DNA from: CAZIVO01 sp964542765
Lineage (GTDB): Bacteria; Planctomycetota; UBA1135; UBA2386
NCBI GenBank assembly: GCA_964542765.1
Contig: CAZIVO010000001.1
Span: 15,198-79,197 of the forward strand
Length of the DNA stretch: 64,000 nt
Direction of reading: 5' to 3'
Part shown: positions 25,124 to 33,583 of the stretch, in pieces
Numbering within the stretch: the first letter of the stretch is position 1
Layout: each line of letters begins with the position of its first letter
Notes under the pieces: model-generated
The model's input: only the letters and a program-made list of their open reading frames with translations
Databases searched by the model: none
What the model was told of the DNA's origin: nothing
Translations under genes and position numbers: made by a program

Positions 25124-26725
25124 TTACCGGGGAATCACGAGACGCGTGATATCTTCTCGGATCTCGACGGCTCGCTTGGAAGCGTCCTTTTGAAAGCTGA
25201 GCTTCCAGCGACCGCGACTTCTGCGCCTGCGGGAGTCTTCGTCCGTGCTCGTTTCCGCAGGTGTTGCATGGATCCCTACCTTCGCGAGAACTTCCGTGAA
25301 GGGGAGTTCTTGCGTGCCTTCGACATGGTTCGCGAAGAACTCTTCGAAGCTCCGCCCCGAGATTTCCTCGCACCATTTCTGGAGATCGCCATCGGCGAAA
25401 CCGGAGTTGCTCTCCAGGCATTGCCGGTAGAGCTCGCGCATGACATCGTCGAGCGACTTGCGATTGTTCGTGGCATCCCGGATCTCGATGTCGAGCAACA
25501 TTCCCAGCAACTGCCCCTTGTTGTAGTAGTTGGGCGCGGTCATTCCCCTTCGCATGTAGGGGAAGTCCCACACGGTCCAGCTCGCTTCGGCAACGCTTAC
25601 CTTCAGGCGCCCCGGGTTTCGTTGCAGGGAGTTGATCTCGCTGGTGATGTTACTGGTCCAGTATCGCTCGGGATCCCACAGGCCGGCGCGAACGCAAAGG
25701 AGGTCACCGTAATAGCTGGTGATCCCCTCACTGACCCACAGGTAGCGAGTTCTGTTGGCTTCCTTGTCGGCGTAGTCGAACGGGCCCAGAGCCTTCGGCC
25801 GCAGGCGCTTGACATTCCACAGATGGAAATATTCATGGCTGACGAGAGAATCCCACATGGAGTGATGATCCTCACGGGATCCGCTGAGGTTCATCATCGT
25901 CATGTTGGTCGAGTTCAGGTGTTCGAGCCCGCCTCCACCGGGATAGCCCGTCAAGAATACGTAGCGGTCGTAGGGGAGCTCTCCCCACATGTCGACGTTC
26001 GCGAGGACGATCTTGCGCCAGCGCTCAACCAGCGCTTCACGATCGTTATCGTCCCGCTCGAAGCCGGAGAGGATCACCTCGTGCTTCTTGCCGCCGACAT
26101 CGAATCCGAGCTTCTCGAACTTACCCATGTGAACAGGGCAGTCCGTAAACACGTCGTAGTCCGGGCAGGTGAAGCTCTTCGGGTCAGCAGTCGGGCGCAT
26201 TCCGGTGGCAACGTCCCAGCCCGCTGGCAAGTCGAAGGAGGCCCGGTGTTCGACATCGAGTCTGCCGGGCACGTAGAGCCAGGTCTGAGGTCCTTCGAGG
26301 AGGTAGGCCGGGTATTGCCGGGTTGTGCGCCCTTCGATTTCGAGCCGCTCCTGGCGGCCGATGCCACGTCGGCTCATGTCGAGTTCGTAGCTTATGGTGA
26401 CCGTGTTGGTGGCAGCGGTCGGCATGGCCCAGGAACTGTCGCCGATTTTTGTGACGGAGAGGTCTTTGCCTTCGCCGTCGACAGCGCTCACCGACTCGAT
26501 GTAGCGTGCGAAATTGAGAACCCTGTAGGAGCCGGGCTTCCAGATCGGCATGGCCACCTCCAACCGTTCCCGGTCGATTCCTTCCACGCGCATCTCGACG
26601 TGAGCGGTGGGCATTCCGTGGTCGAAGCTGAGGGTGTGATGAACCCCGCTGACATCTCGGTCGGCCTGTCCGGCCAGTGGAGTAGCAATGAGCGCTATCA
26701 GCGCGAAGGCGGCACGGTTGTTCAT
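25124..26725 (-). CDS. M61 family peptidase (glycyl aminopeptidase type), exported
   Basis: A 533-residue exported protein with a signal peptide over about residues 1-20. It has the M61 N-terminal beta domain (MPIWKPGSYRVLNFARYIE, diagnostic). The gluzincin zinc site is HEYFHLWNVKRLRP with the downstream glutamate in WVSEGITSYYGDL. Many M61 proteins end with a PDZ domain. Here the tail after about 480 is short, Arg-rich and does not resemble PDZ. Substrate is unknown; characterised members cleave N-terminal glycine or acidic residues. It converges on the phosphatase-superfamily gene with 11 bases between stops. Confidence 0.88.
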   Translation of the reverse strand: MNNRAAFALIALIATPLAGQADRDVSGVHHTLSFDHGMPTAHVEMRVEGIDRERLEVAMPIWKPGSYRVLNFARYIESVSAVDGEGKDLSVTKIGDSSWAMPTAATNTVTISYELDMSRRGIGRQERLEIEGRTTRQYPAYLLEGPQTWLYVPGRLDVEHRASFDLPAGWDVATGMRPTADPKSFTCPDYDVFTDCPVHMGKFEKLGFDVGGKKHEVILSGFERDDNDREALVERWRKIVLANVDMWGELPYDRYVFLTGYPGGGGLEHLNSTNMTMMNLSGSREDHHSMWDSLVSHEYFHLWNVKRLRPKALGPFDYADKEANRTRYLWVSEGITSYYGDLLCVRAGLWDPERYWTSNITSEINSLQRNPGRLKVSVAEASWTVWDFPYMRRGMTAPNYYNKGQLLGMLLDIEIRDATNNRKSLDDVMRELYRQCLESNSGFADGDLQKWCEEISGRSFEEFFANHVEGTQELPFTEVLAKVGIHATPAETSTDEDSRRRRSRGRWKLSFQKDASKRAVEIREDITRLVIPR

Positions 26726-26870
26726 GTTGGGAGGTCCTCTTCGTTGTGCGCTCGAGCGTTGGCGGTGAGATGGTTTTGCCGTCGAGACGATTGTCCTGTC
26801 CCGGCCTTTGAAAGTCTTCATCCGGCTTGCCCGCAGATCTTTTCTTCCCGTGTTTGTGCGGGGGTACATG

Positions 26871-26900
26871 CCACGGGCCGACGCGATGGTCGGCCCGTGG
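26871..26900 (-). terminator. Hairpin downstream of groEL, probable terminator
   Basis: A perfect 12-bp stem (26871-26882 with 26889-26900) and a 6-base loop lie 22 bases after the groEL stop. No T-tract follows on the minus strand, so it may be an intrinsic terminator of the U-poor kind or an mRNA-stabilising end. Confidence 0.55.
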
Positions 26901-26922
26901 TGAATCGGAAGTTGCTGGTGGC

Positions 26923-28548
26923 TCAGTAGCCCATATCGTCTTCTTCCATGCCGCCCTTCTTGCCCTTCTTTTCGGGCGCAACCGAGACGAGGGCCTCGGT
27001 GGTCAGCAGCAAGATGGCGACGGAAGCAGCGTTCTGGAGCGCCGAACTGACAACCTTCGCAGGGTCGATCACGCCGGCCTTCACCAGGTCCTCGTACTTG
27101 TCGGTCGCGGCGTTGTAGCCAAAGCTGTTGCCTTCACCATCGCGGACGGTTTGGATCACGATCGATCCTTCCGCGCCGGCATTGGTGGCAATCTGGCGCA
27201 ACGGAGCTTCCAGAGCCCGGGAGACGATGTCCGCACCGATGCGTTCGTCGCCGCCGACCTTCAGGTTCTTGATGACTTTTTGAGCGCTGAGGAGTGCCAC
27301 GCCACCGCCTGGCAAGATGCCGCTTTCGACGGCTGCGCGGGTTGCGTGCAGAGCGTCTTCGACGCGGGCCTTCTTTTCCTTCATCTCGGCCTCGGTGGCT
27401 GCGCCCACCATGATCTGTGCGACGCCACCCGAGAGCTTGGCCAAGCGCTCTTGCAGTTTTTCACAATCATAATCCGAGGAGGTCTTGTCGATCTCGTTGC
27501 GGATTTGGGCGATGCGCCCCTGGACGTCGCGGTCCTTGCCACTGCCCTCGATGACCGTGGTGTCGTCCTTGGAGACGATGACCTTCTTGGCGCTACCCAG
27601 ATCGGCGGTGGTCAGGGACTCCATGGAGATGCCCAGATCTTCGAAGATGGCCTTGCCACCGGTCAGGACGGCAATGTCTTCCATCATCGCCTTGCGACGA
27701 TCGCCGAAGCCGGGAGCCTTGACGGCAACGCATGAGAACACGCCGCGCAACTTGTTGACGACGAGCGTTGCCAGAGCTTCACCCTCGACGTCTTCAGCGA
27801 TGATCAAAAGCGGCCTGCCGGACTGGGCGACCTTCTCGAGCAGCGGCAGCATGTCCTTGATACTCGAGATTTTCTTCTCGTGGACGAAGATCCACGGGTT
27901 CTCGAACACGCATTCCATGCGGTCGGGGTTGGTGACGAAGTGTGGCGACAGGTAGCCCTTGTCGAACTGCATGCCCTCGACCCATTCGACGTGGGTGTCG
28001 AGGCTTTTGCCTTCTTCCACCGTGATGACGCCGTCTTCTCCGACCCTGTCCATGGCGTCGGCCAGGATCTTGCCGATCTCGCTGTCGTTGTTCGCCGCGA
28101 TGGCGCCAATCTGGGCGATTTCCTTCTTGCCCTTGACCGTTGTCGAGCGCTTCTTGAGGCTGTCGACGACAGCAGCAACGGCCTTCTCGATTCCTCGCTT
28201 GATCGAGATGGGGTTCGCGCCGGCAGTCACGTTGCGGATGCCTTCTTCGAAGATGGCTTCGGCGAGGACGGTTGCTGTGGTTGTTCCGTCACCGGCCACG
28301 TCCGATGTTTTCGAGGCGACTTCACGGACGAGTTCCGCGCCCATTTTCTCGTACTTGTCTTCGAGGTCGATCTCTTTGGCAACGGTCACGCCATCCTTGG
28401 TGACGGTCGGGCTACCGAATGATTTCTCGATGATGACGTTTCGGCCGCGCGGGCCCAAGGTGACCTTCACTGCGCGTGCGAGTTGTCTGACGCCGTCGCG
28501 CATGCGTTCGCGGGCTTCCTGGTCATATGCGATTTTCTTGACTGCCAT
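26923..28548 (-). CDS. groL: Chaperonin GroEL
   Basis: A 541-residue 60-kDa chaperonin. All signature segments are visible: VTLGPRGRNVIIEKSFGSPTVTKDG, the ATP-site GDGTTTATVLA, SGGVA and GILPGGGVALL. It forms the double-ring folding chamber in the cytoplasm with GroES, encoded 57 bases upstream in the same direction. The C-terminus ends EEDDMGY instead of the Gly-Gly-Met repeats of many GroELs. No CIRCE-type inverted repeat was found before the operon, so HrcA control is not supported by sequence. Confidence 0.98.
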   Translation of the reverse strand: MAVKKIAYDQEARERMRDGVRQLARAVKVTLGPRGRNVIIEKSFGSPTVTKDGVTVAKEIDLEDKYEKMGAELVREVASKTSDVAGDGTTTATVLAEAIFEEGIRNVTAGANPISIKRGIEKAVAAVVDSLKKRSTTVKGKKEIAQIGAIAANNDSEIGKILADAMDRVGEDGVITVEEGKSLDTHVEWVEGMQFDKGYLSPHFVTNPDRMECVFENPWIFVHEKKISSIKDMLPLLEKVAQSGRPLLIIAEDVEGEALATLVVNKLRGVFSCVAVKAPGFGDRRKAMMEDIAVLTGGKAIFEDLGISMESLTTADLGSAKKVIVSKDDTTVIEGSGKDRDVQGRIAQIRNEIDKTSSDYDCEKLQERLAKLSGGVAQIMVGAATEAEMKEKKARVEDALHATRAAVESGILPGGGVALLSAQKVIKNLKVGGDERIGADIVSRALEAPLRQIATNAGAEGSIVIQTVRDGEGNSFGYNAATDKYEDLVKAGVIDPAKVVSSALQNAASVAILLLTTEALVSVAPEKKGKKGGMEEDDMGY

Positions 28549-28605
28549 GATTCTTGTGTCCTGTAATTCGAATGTCGTTGTTCAGTAATGCGGTTGTTGC
28601 GGTCC

Positions 28606-28911
28606 TCAGTTGACGACAGCGAGAATTTCGTCTTCGCCGAGGATGATGTAATCCTCGCCATCGACCTTGATCTCGGATCCTGCGTAAGAAGAGAACAGCA
28701 CGCGATCGTGTGGTTTGACCGTGAAGTCGGCGCGCTTGCCGCTATCGAGAAGCTGGCCGGAGCCAACTGCGATGACGCTGCCTTCGCGTGGTTTTTCCTT
28801 GGCGGAGTCCGGGAGGATGATGCCGCCTTTGGTGGTTTCCTCCGCGTCGTGTCGCTTGATAAGGACGCGATCGCCGAGAGGTGTGATGGTTGCAGTCTTG
28901 GTCTTCGCCAT
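28606..28911 (-). CDS. groES: Co-chaperonin GroES
   Basis: A 101-residue GroES. The core matches the family: ITPLGDRVLIKR, the mobile loop ETTKGGIILPDSAKEKP, and GEDYIILGEDEILAVV at the end. It caps the GroEL ring. The ATG at 28911 has AAGGAAC upstream. It lies between the response regulator and groEL on the same strand, with 71 bases separating it from the regulator. Confidence 0.97.
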   Translation of the reverse strand: MAKTKTATITPLGDRVLIKRHDAEETTKGGIILPDSAKEKPREGSVIAVGSGQLLDSGKRADFTVKPHDRVLFSSYAGSEIKVDGEDYIILGEDEILAVVN

Positions 28912-28982
28912 GCTTGGGTTCCTTCGCTGAATGGGAGTCGGTGTCAAAGAGGTGAGTTTGTCGGTTTCTGTTCCTCGGAAGA

Positions 28983-29381
28983 TCAGCCGGGATATGGCCC
29001 CGGGCCGAAGTGATGATCGATCAGCTGATCCACCGTTTGGCGAAGTTTCGCCAGGTCGAGAGGCTTGCGCAGGAAGGTGAACACACCCTGGTCGATCGCG
29101 GCCCTGGTCTCCTCGGGAGTGGCTTGACCGGACATCATGATCGAGGGCAGGGCAACGCGCACCTCCTTGTGGATCGATTGCAGCACTTCAAGGCCGGTGA
29201 TTCCCGGCAAGTGCAGATCCAGGATACTGAAATCGAGCCGAATGGAGCGAGCGAGTTCGATGGCCTCGAAGCCATCGGGAGTCGAGTAAACGACCCAGTT
29301 CTGCTGCTGCAGAACCTCTGAGAGGCTGCAGCGCAGTGGGTCGTCATCTTCTACCAAGAGGATCGAGAACTGGCGTGCCAT
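28983..29381 (-). CDS. Single-domain response regulator
   Basis: A 132-residue stand-alone receiver domain. The acidic pocket VEDDDP is near residue 10, the phosphoacceptor aspartate sits in FSILDLHLPG at about 54, the Ser/Thr switch is in IMMSGQAT, and the conserved lysine is in RKPLDL. No output domain is present, so it probably acts by protein-protein contact or in a phosphorelay. It lies directly upstream of groES-groEL on the same strand. AGACCCTT direct repeats lie 20 bases apart in its upstream region. Confidence 0.92.
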   Translation of the reverse strand: MARQFSILLVEDDDPLRCSLSEVLQQQNWVVYSTPDGFEAIELARSIRLDFSILDLHLPGITGLEVLQSIHKEVRVALPSIMMSGQATPEETRAAIDQGVFTFLRKPLDLAKLRQTVDQLIDHHFGPGPYPG

Positions 29382-29469
29382 GGATGAACTCGGCCTGAAC
29401 CATCAGGTCCATCTCCAGAAGCAAGCTCTGTGCCGACCCCTTCGGATACTAGCTAAGGCCTTTCAAATA

Positions 29470-29497
29470 AGACCCTTACAGAAAATCTCAGACCCTT
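29470..29497 (-). promoter_or_regulatory. Direct repeat upstream of the response regulator, possible operator
   Basis: AGACCCTT occurs at 29470-29477 and 29490-29497, exactly 20 bases apart (about two helical turns), and 89 bases before the start of the response regulator gene. Such spacing suits a regulator binding one DNA face. Only the repeat is seen; the binding protein is unknown. Confidence 0.35.
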
Positions 29498-29577
29498 GTG
29501 ATCGCCGCAGCGCTGCCAGCATGGCAGGGCAAAGCCTCCGCCCGCATGACAACCTGTCACTGCTGGCCTCCGAGAGC

Positions 29578-29868
29578 TCAGAAATCGTCATCATCGTCGC
29601 CGAAATCCTCCTCATCATCGGAGAGATCCGGAAAGTCCAGTTCTTCGATTTCGGCCTCGTTGTCATCGGGCGCCCAATCCTCGTCGGTGTCCTCCTCGGG
29701 AGGGGCGTCTTCGTCCTCATCGTAGGAGGAAAGCACCTGATCCCAGTCTGCGACCGGAATGGGCGCGTTGCAGGCCATGCAGATACTGTCGTTTTCGGAC
29801 AGGTCTTCGAGGGCCTCGAGATCCCGATAGACCTTCGAGCATTCGGGGCAGCGAACGGTCTGGCTCAT
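29578..29868 (-). CDS. Small zinc-ribbon protein with acidic tail
   Basis: A 96-residue protein. Two CxxC pairs (CPEC at about 7-10 and CMAC at about 31-34) form a zinc-ribbon like that of the MJ0042/FYDLN-type small proteins. Residues about 50-96 are almost entirely Asp/Glu with Pro, ending in a run of aspartates. The start ATG (29866-29868) is the first one that begins at the zinc site. Acidic-tailed zinc ribbons occur in transcription-associated proteins, but no function can be assigned. It is divergent from the anchored protein at 29980. Confidence 0.75.
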   Translation of the reverse strand: MSQTVRCPECSKVYRDLEALEDLSENDSICMACNAPIPVADWDQVLSSYDEDEDAPPEEDTDEDWAPDDNEAEIEELDFPDLSDDEEDFGDDDDDF

Positions 29869-29979
29869 GACGGGTAATCTCCCATGAAAGGCCTCGTGGT
29901 CCCGACGGAGCTCCTTTTTCGACTGATGATCACGGGGCCATAATCCATAGCACCCCGATTCCTTGGCGAAAAGAGGGGA

Positions 29980-30495
29980 GTGTTCCGAAAGACGAATTTG
30001 AAGCATTCGCCTGAAGATGCCGATGAACTCCTTGTGAGGCGTGCAAATGTGGTGATCGTGGCTTTTGGCCTGATGGCGGCCGTGGCGCTGGGTTTGATGA
30101 TGCGCCATCTGGCCGAACTTCGAGGCGAGTCATTGCGTGATCTGGGCCAGCGTGAGGTCCGGAAGGTCTTTGGGGGCCGCCTGGCGGCTCCCGCGCAGTT
30201 GAGTTATCGAGACGATGGTCGTCGGGTGGTCATCACGATCCAGCCACGCCTCCCATCCTCAAGCCGTCGCCTGGCGGTGGAGGTGGGCCAGTTCGTCTGG
30301 CGACATATGGATGGCGACGAGGCACCCGAAGAGGTCGAGGTCATCACCATCCAAGGTGCTGGTGGCTCGCAGACTCGTCTTGTGGTGGAGCGGCCCTACA
30401 TCAGCACGAAGAAGCTTGCTCCTTCGCCCGTGGTCACGGAGCGCGGGACCGACCCGAAGGCGGTGGTCGGTTCGCCGCAGCCCGGCGATCGCTAG
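29980..30495 (+). CDS. Single-pass membrane-anchored protein of unknown function
   Basis: A 171-residue protein. One hydrophobic helix is present at about residues 21-41. It is followed by a soluble domain with strands (LSYRDDGRRVVITIQP, RLAVEVGQFVWRHM, EEVEVITIQGAG, TRLVVERPY) and a Pro-rich end. I do not recognise the fold. The GTG at 29980 lies too close to the purine-rich AGAGGGGA for ideal initiation; a TTG at 29998 is an alternative. It precedes a lipoprotein gene by 61 bases. Confidence 0.65.
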   Translation: MFRKTNLKHSPEDADELLVRRANVVIVAFGLMAAVALGLMMRHLAELRGESLRDLGQREVRKVFGGRLAAPAQLSYRDDGRRVVITIQPRLPSSSRRLAVEVGQFVWRHMDGDEAPEEVEVITIQGAGGSQTRLVVERPYISTKKLAPSPVVTERGTDPKAVVGSPQPGDR

Positions 30496-30556
30496 CGGCC
30501 GAGAGGCGCGGCGCAATTCCAGCAGCGAATGGCTTATCCTGTCCGGCATCGTCGGT

Positions 30557-31327
30557 ATGAACTCAAACCTCCGATCCGCCACGGCCTCTTCTCTGTTCTT
30601 GCTGTGCAGCGCCTGCGCTGTACAGGAAGACGAACCCGTCATCCCGGTCGCCGAGCTCTGGTCTCGCGCTGATCAGGCCTTGCTGGACGATCGAAAGGCG
30701 CGTGCGCTCGCCCTTGCGGATCGCGCCGTCAAGGCAGAGCCGAGCGCGCGCGGTCACGTTCGACGTGGGATGATGAGATTCCAGCTGGCCGAGGTGAACA
30801 CATCGATCGCCGATTTTGACCGCGCCGTGGAACTGGAACCGTCTTCGGAACCCTATCTCTGGCAACGCGGCATCTCGCAGTACTACGCCGGTATGTTCAG
30901 ACAGGGGCGCGAGCAATTCGAAAGCCACCGCAAGGTGAACGGTGACGATGTCGAGAATTCGGCATGGCACTTCCTGTGCGCGGCGCGAGAACTGTCGCCG
31001 GCGCAGGCGCAAGCGCGCTTCTTACGGATCGAAACGAGCGTCGACGGAACCTTCCCCGACCGGCGCGTGCCGATGCAGCAGATCTACGAGCTGTTTGCTG
31101 GAACCGGTGATGAGGCACGCGTGCTCGAGGCGACGGTGCGGCACGGTGGTAGGGCAAGGTTCTATGCTCAACTCTATATAGGCCTTCACCACGAGGCCTT
31201 TGGCCGCAACCAGCAAGCCCGCGAACATCTTGACAAGGCCGCGGAGCTGAGCGATGCCGGCGGCTACATGGGGAGCGTGGCTCTGGTCCACGTGCAGCGA
31301 CTGTCCGACGAGAACCGGCGTGATTGA
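30557..31327 (+). CDS. TPR lipoprotein
   Basis: A 256-residue protein with a short lipoprotein signal peptide, its lipobox LCSAC placing the acylated cysteine near residue 20. Residues about 35-130 hold three TPR-type helix pairs (WSRADQALLDDRKARALALADRAVKAEP, RRGMMRFQLAEVNTSIADFDRAVELEPSS, WQRGISQYYAGMFRQGREQFE). A second helical set follows (FYAQLYIGLHHEAFGRNQQAREHLDKAAEL). The overall plan resembles NlpI-like outer-membrane adaptors. It likely docks other envelope proteins; partners are unknown. Confidence 0.8.
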   Translation: MNSNLRSATASSLFLLCSACAVQEDEPVIPVAELWSRADQALLDDRKARALALADRAVKAEPSARGHVRRGMMRFQLAEVNTSIADFDRAVELEPSSEPYLWQRGISQYYAGMFRQGREQFESHRKVNGDDVENSAWHFLCAARELSPAQAQARFLRIETSVDGTFPDRRVPMQQIYELFAGTGDEARVLEATVRHGGRARFYAQLYIGLHHEAFGRNQQAREHLDKAAELSDAGGYMGSVALVHVQRLSDENRRD

Positions 31328-31514
31328 ATCCGCGCCGCGAGTCCCTGCCTCGATCCCCGCCACCGCCCGTGCTTCATGGCAGGGTCAGTCGCTTCAGGAC
31401 CATGCTTTTTGAGAGCTTGGATCGCCCTCTGATGCCGAAGCACTGAGTCTTTCGAGAGAGCTTTTTCGGGGAGTTTCTACCCATGCGCAGCCTGTCCCGC
31501 TCAGATGGCATGTG

Positions 31515-33554
31515 ATGTTGTGTTTGGCATGGGTCTTGTCCTCCTTGGCTGCGGCGCCGCAAGAATCTGCGGCGGTGACGCCGGCGCTGGCGCGTTTCCA
31601 TGTCGAGAACCGATCATCGTGGCGGCGGCAGGAGATAGCGCGGGTCTCGATCCCTTTTGCCAGGGGCGAGCGCCGTCAGGCGAGACGGTTCGTCGTCGAT
31701 GGTGCGGCGGTGCCCGCCGTGACCCTGATTCGCTGGCCCGATGATTCTGTCGCGGTGGCGCAGGTGCATGTGCCGATGGTGCTCGATTCCGGCCAGGAGC
31801 GTGAGGTGCTCGTTCACGAGCACACGGACTCGGCAAAGGACCACCCGGCATTCAAGCTGGCTTGGCATCTGCAGGAATTGGCCGTGCAGACCGAGGTTGT
31901 CGATCCCTGGGGAAGGGTGTTCGTGGCCCTGTTGCAGGTTGGGTCACCGGTTCCCCCGAGTTCGGATCTGGTACGGGTCCGCCCCCTGCGTGGTGTCCAT
32001 CGCCATGCGGATGCCGGTCTCCTGGAGGTGCGCGGATGGCTGACGACCTTTCGCGGTGAGCGCCGGGCGGAACTGACGATCCTGCTCGACAATGGCATGA
32101 CCGAAACGAAGGCGCGAGCGCCGAGCCTCGGCCCCCTCCGCCTGAGCCGCTTTGCGATGGTTACGCCTGCGGGCTTGCGGGTGCGCCCGCGCCACACCGC
32201 AGAAAATCTGCTGAAGCCGCCCGAAGAGGTGGAGGGGGGAGGCTTTCGCCACATTCTGCTCGGCCCGTCCGAGCAGTCTTATCTCGGCGACCGCACGGGT
32301 AAGGCGTATCGCTTCGATCTCTTCCTCGATGGTGAGGGGGTCGGCGACGGTGAGCGTGAGTCAGCCATGGCTGTTGCCGAGGCTCCGCTGAGGCCCGTTC
32401 CCGGGCTTGATTGCGTGCGAGAGAGCGGAGCCTTCTCCGCCCATGGTGGTCCTGGCCCGGGCGGGCTCGACAGGACCGTCATCGTGGTGAAGCAGTGGCA
32501 TGGGTCAGCGCGGTTCGGCCCGATGGCGGGGCATGGCGACTCCGAAGATAGCGCCGCACAGGGTACTCCGCGCAATGGTCCATCAGCCCTGCACAATGCC
32601 GTGCGATGGCACTCCGCAGCCTTGCTGGATATTGCCGAGACCATGGTCTTGCAGCAGTGTCTGCGGCCGACTCCGGGCAGGAACCCTCGCTTGCCCGAGG
32701 TGGGTGAGCCCTGGCGCCAAGGCTTGTCGGCGCGGGCGATCGCACGCCCACATGGCTGGACTCCGCTGGACTACGAGCATGTTTCGGTCAATCTTCTTTA
32801 CGATTGGTTCTGGCTGACCGGAGATCCTCTGGCACGCGATGAACTGCGCCGGGTCGGCACTGGCCTGCGCCGATTGCTCGAGCATCTACCCTTCATGACT
32901 TCGCGCGGTGAGGGTTGGTGTCTGCAAGCCGGGGTCCTGATCGCGCGAGCGACCGGCGAGGACTCGATCGTGAAGTGGTTGGCGGAGCGTTTCCGCCAAG
33001 ATGTGTTGCCCGTGCTCGGAGAGATCCCCGAACCCTTTGCGATCTCCCAGCCGGCGCACGAGTCAGCTTTCGGTCCTGGTGTTCGTTTCGATGCCCCCTG
33101 GCAAATGGCAGCTCTCGTTCATGGTCTGCACGCGATTCATGCCGAGACAGGAGATGATGACATGGCTGCGGCCGCTGTTCGTGTGGCTCGGATCATGGCC
33201 GGCCCGGGATGGCTCGAAGGTGTCGGGCCCAAGTATCTGGTCAGCGCCACCGATGCCGCCCGGCACTCCATGCCGGTCGGTCATGGCCCGCTCCACGGGA
33301 CGGCAGTGATGGAAGTCGGCGCCTTCGTTCTCGCCGCTGATCTGGCGACGAGCCTGGGCGATGGTGCGAATGCGGGATTGTTCCGCAGTCGTGCGGCAAC
33401 GATTGCGCGAGCACAAACCGACACGGTTGAAGCGCGGTCGAATGTCTGGATGCAGTTGTGGCTCGATCGCGGCACACCATCGGTAAGAGAAATTGTCGAT
33501 GACGAGGCGAAGGATGGCAGGGGCGGGGAAGAATCTCGTGACGGCCATCCTTAG
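31515..33554 (+). CDS. Large exported protein, beta domain plus alpha/alpha-toroid-like domain
   Basis: A 679-residue exported protein with a signal peptide in about the first 18 residues. The first half is beta-rich (FHVENRSSWRRQEIARVSIPFARGE, with the ENRS...R...PFARG pattern of RIFT-barrel domains). The second half (from about 380) is helical with Trp/His-rich helices (VNLLYDWFWLTGDPLARDEL, GLHAIHAETGDD, AVMEVGAFVLAADL) like an alpha/alpha toroid. The combination recalls polysaccharide lyases of the exo-rhamnogalacturonan type, but catalytic residues are not identified and the match is tentative. Start ATG 31515; GTG 31512 is possible. Confidence 0.7.
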   Translation: MLCLAWVLSSLAAAPQESAAVTPALARFHVENRSSWRRQEIARVSIPFARGERRQARRFVVDGAAVPAVTLIRWPDDSVAVAQVHVPMVLDSGQEREVLVHEHTDSAKDHPAFKLAWHLQELAVQTEVVDPWGRVFVALLQVGSPVPPSSDLVRVRPLRGVHRHADAGLLEVRGWLTTFRGERRAELTILLDNGMTETKARAPSLGPLRLSRFAMVTPAGLRVRPRHTAENLLKPPEEVEGGGFRHILLGPSEQSYLGDRTGKAYRFDLFLDGEGVGDGERESAMAVAEAPLRPVPGLDCVRESGAFSAHGGPGPGGLDRTVIVVKQWHGSARFGPMAGHGDSEDSAAQGTPRNGPSALHNAVRWHSAALLDIAETMVLQQCLRPTPGRNPRLPEVGEPWRQGLSARAIARPHGWTPLDYEHVSVNLLYDWFWLTGDPLARDELRRVGTGLRRLLEHLPFMTSRGEGWCLQAGVLIARATGEDSIVKWLAERFRQDVLPVLGEIPEPFAISQPAHESAFGPGVRFDAPWQMAALVHGLHAIHAETGDDDMAAAAVRVARIMAGPGWLEGVGPKYLVSATDAARHSMPVGHGPLHGTAVMEVGAFVLAADLATSLGDGANAGLFRSRAATIARAQTDTVEARSNVWMQLWLDRGTPSVREIVDDEAKDGRGGEESRDGHP

Positions 33555-33583
33555 GCCTCGGCTCCCTCATCGGGTGTTGCCGA

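Noticed and set aside
25037..26929. A 630-codon open frame on the plus strand
   Set aside because: It is antisense to the M61 peptidase, which has a signal peptide and zinc site. High-GC coding DNA often leaves long antisense frames.
26827..28588. Several long plus-strand frames opposite groEL
   Set aside because: These are shadows of a strongly conserved gene; their translations have no family features.
28912..28982. Possible CIRCE heat-shock operator before groES
   Set aside because: No TTAGCACTC/GAGTGCTAA-type inverted repeat is present. Only a TTGACA-like hexamer is seen, without a matching -10.
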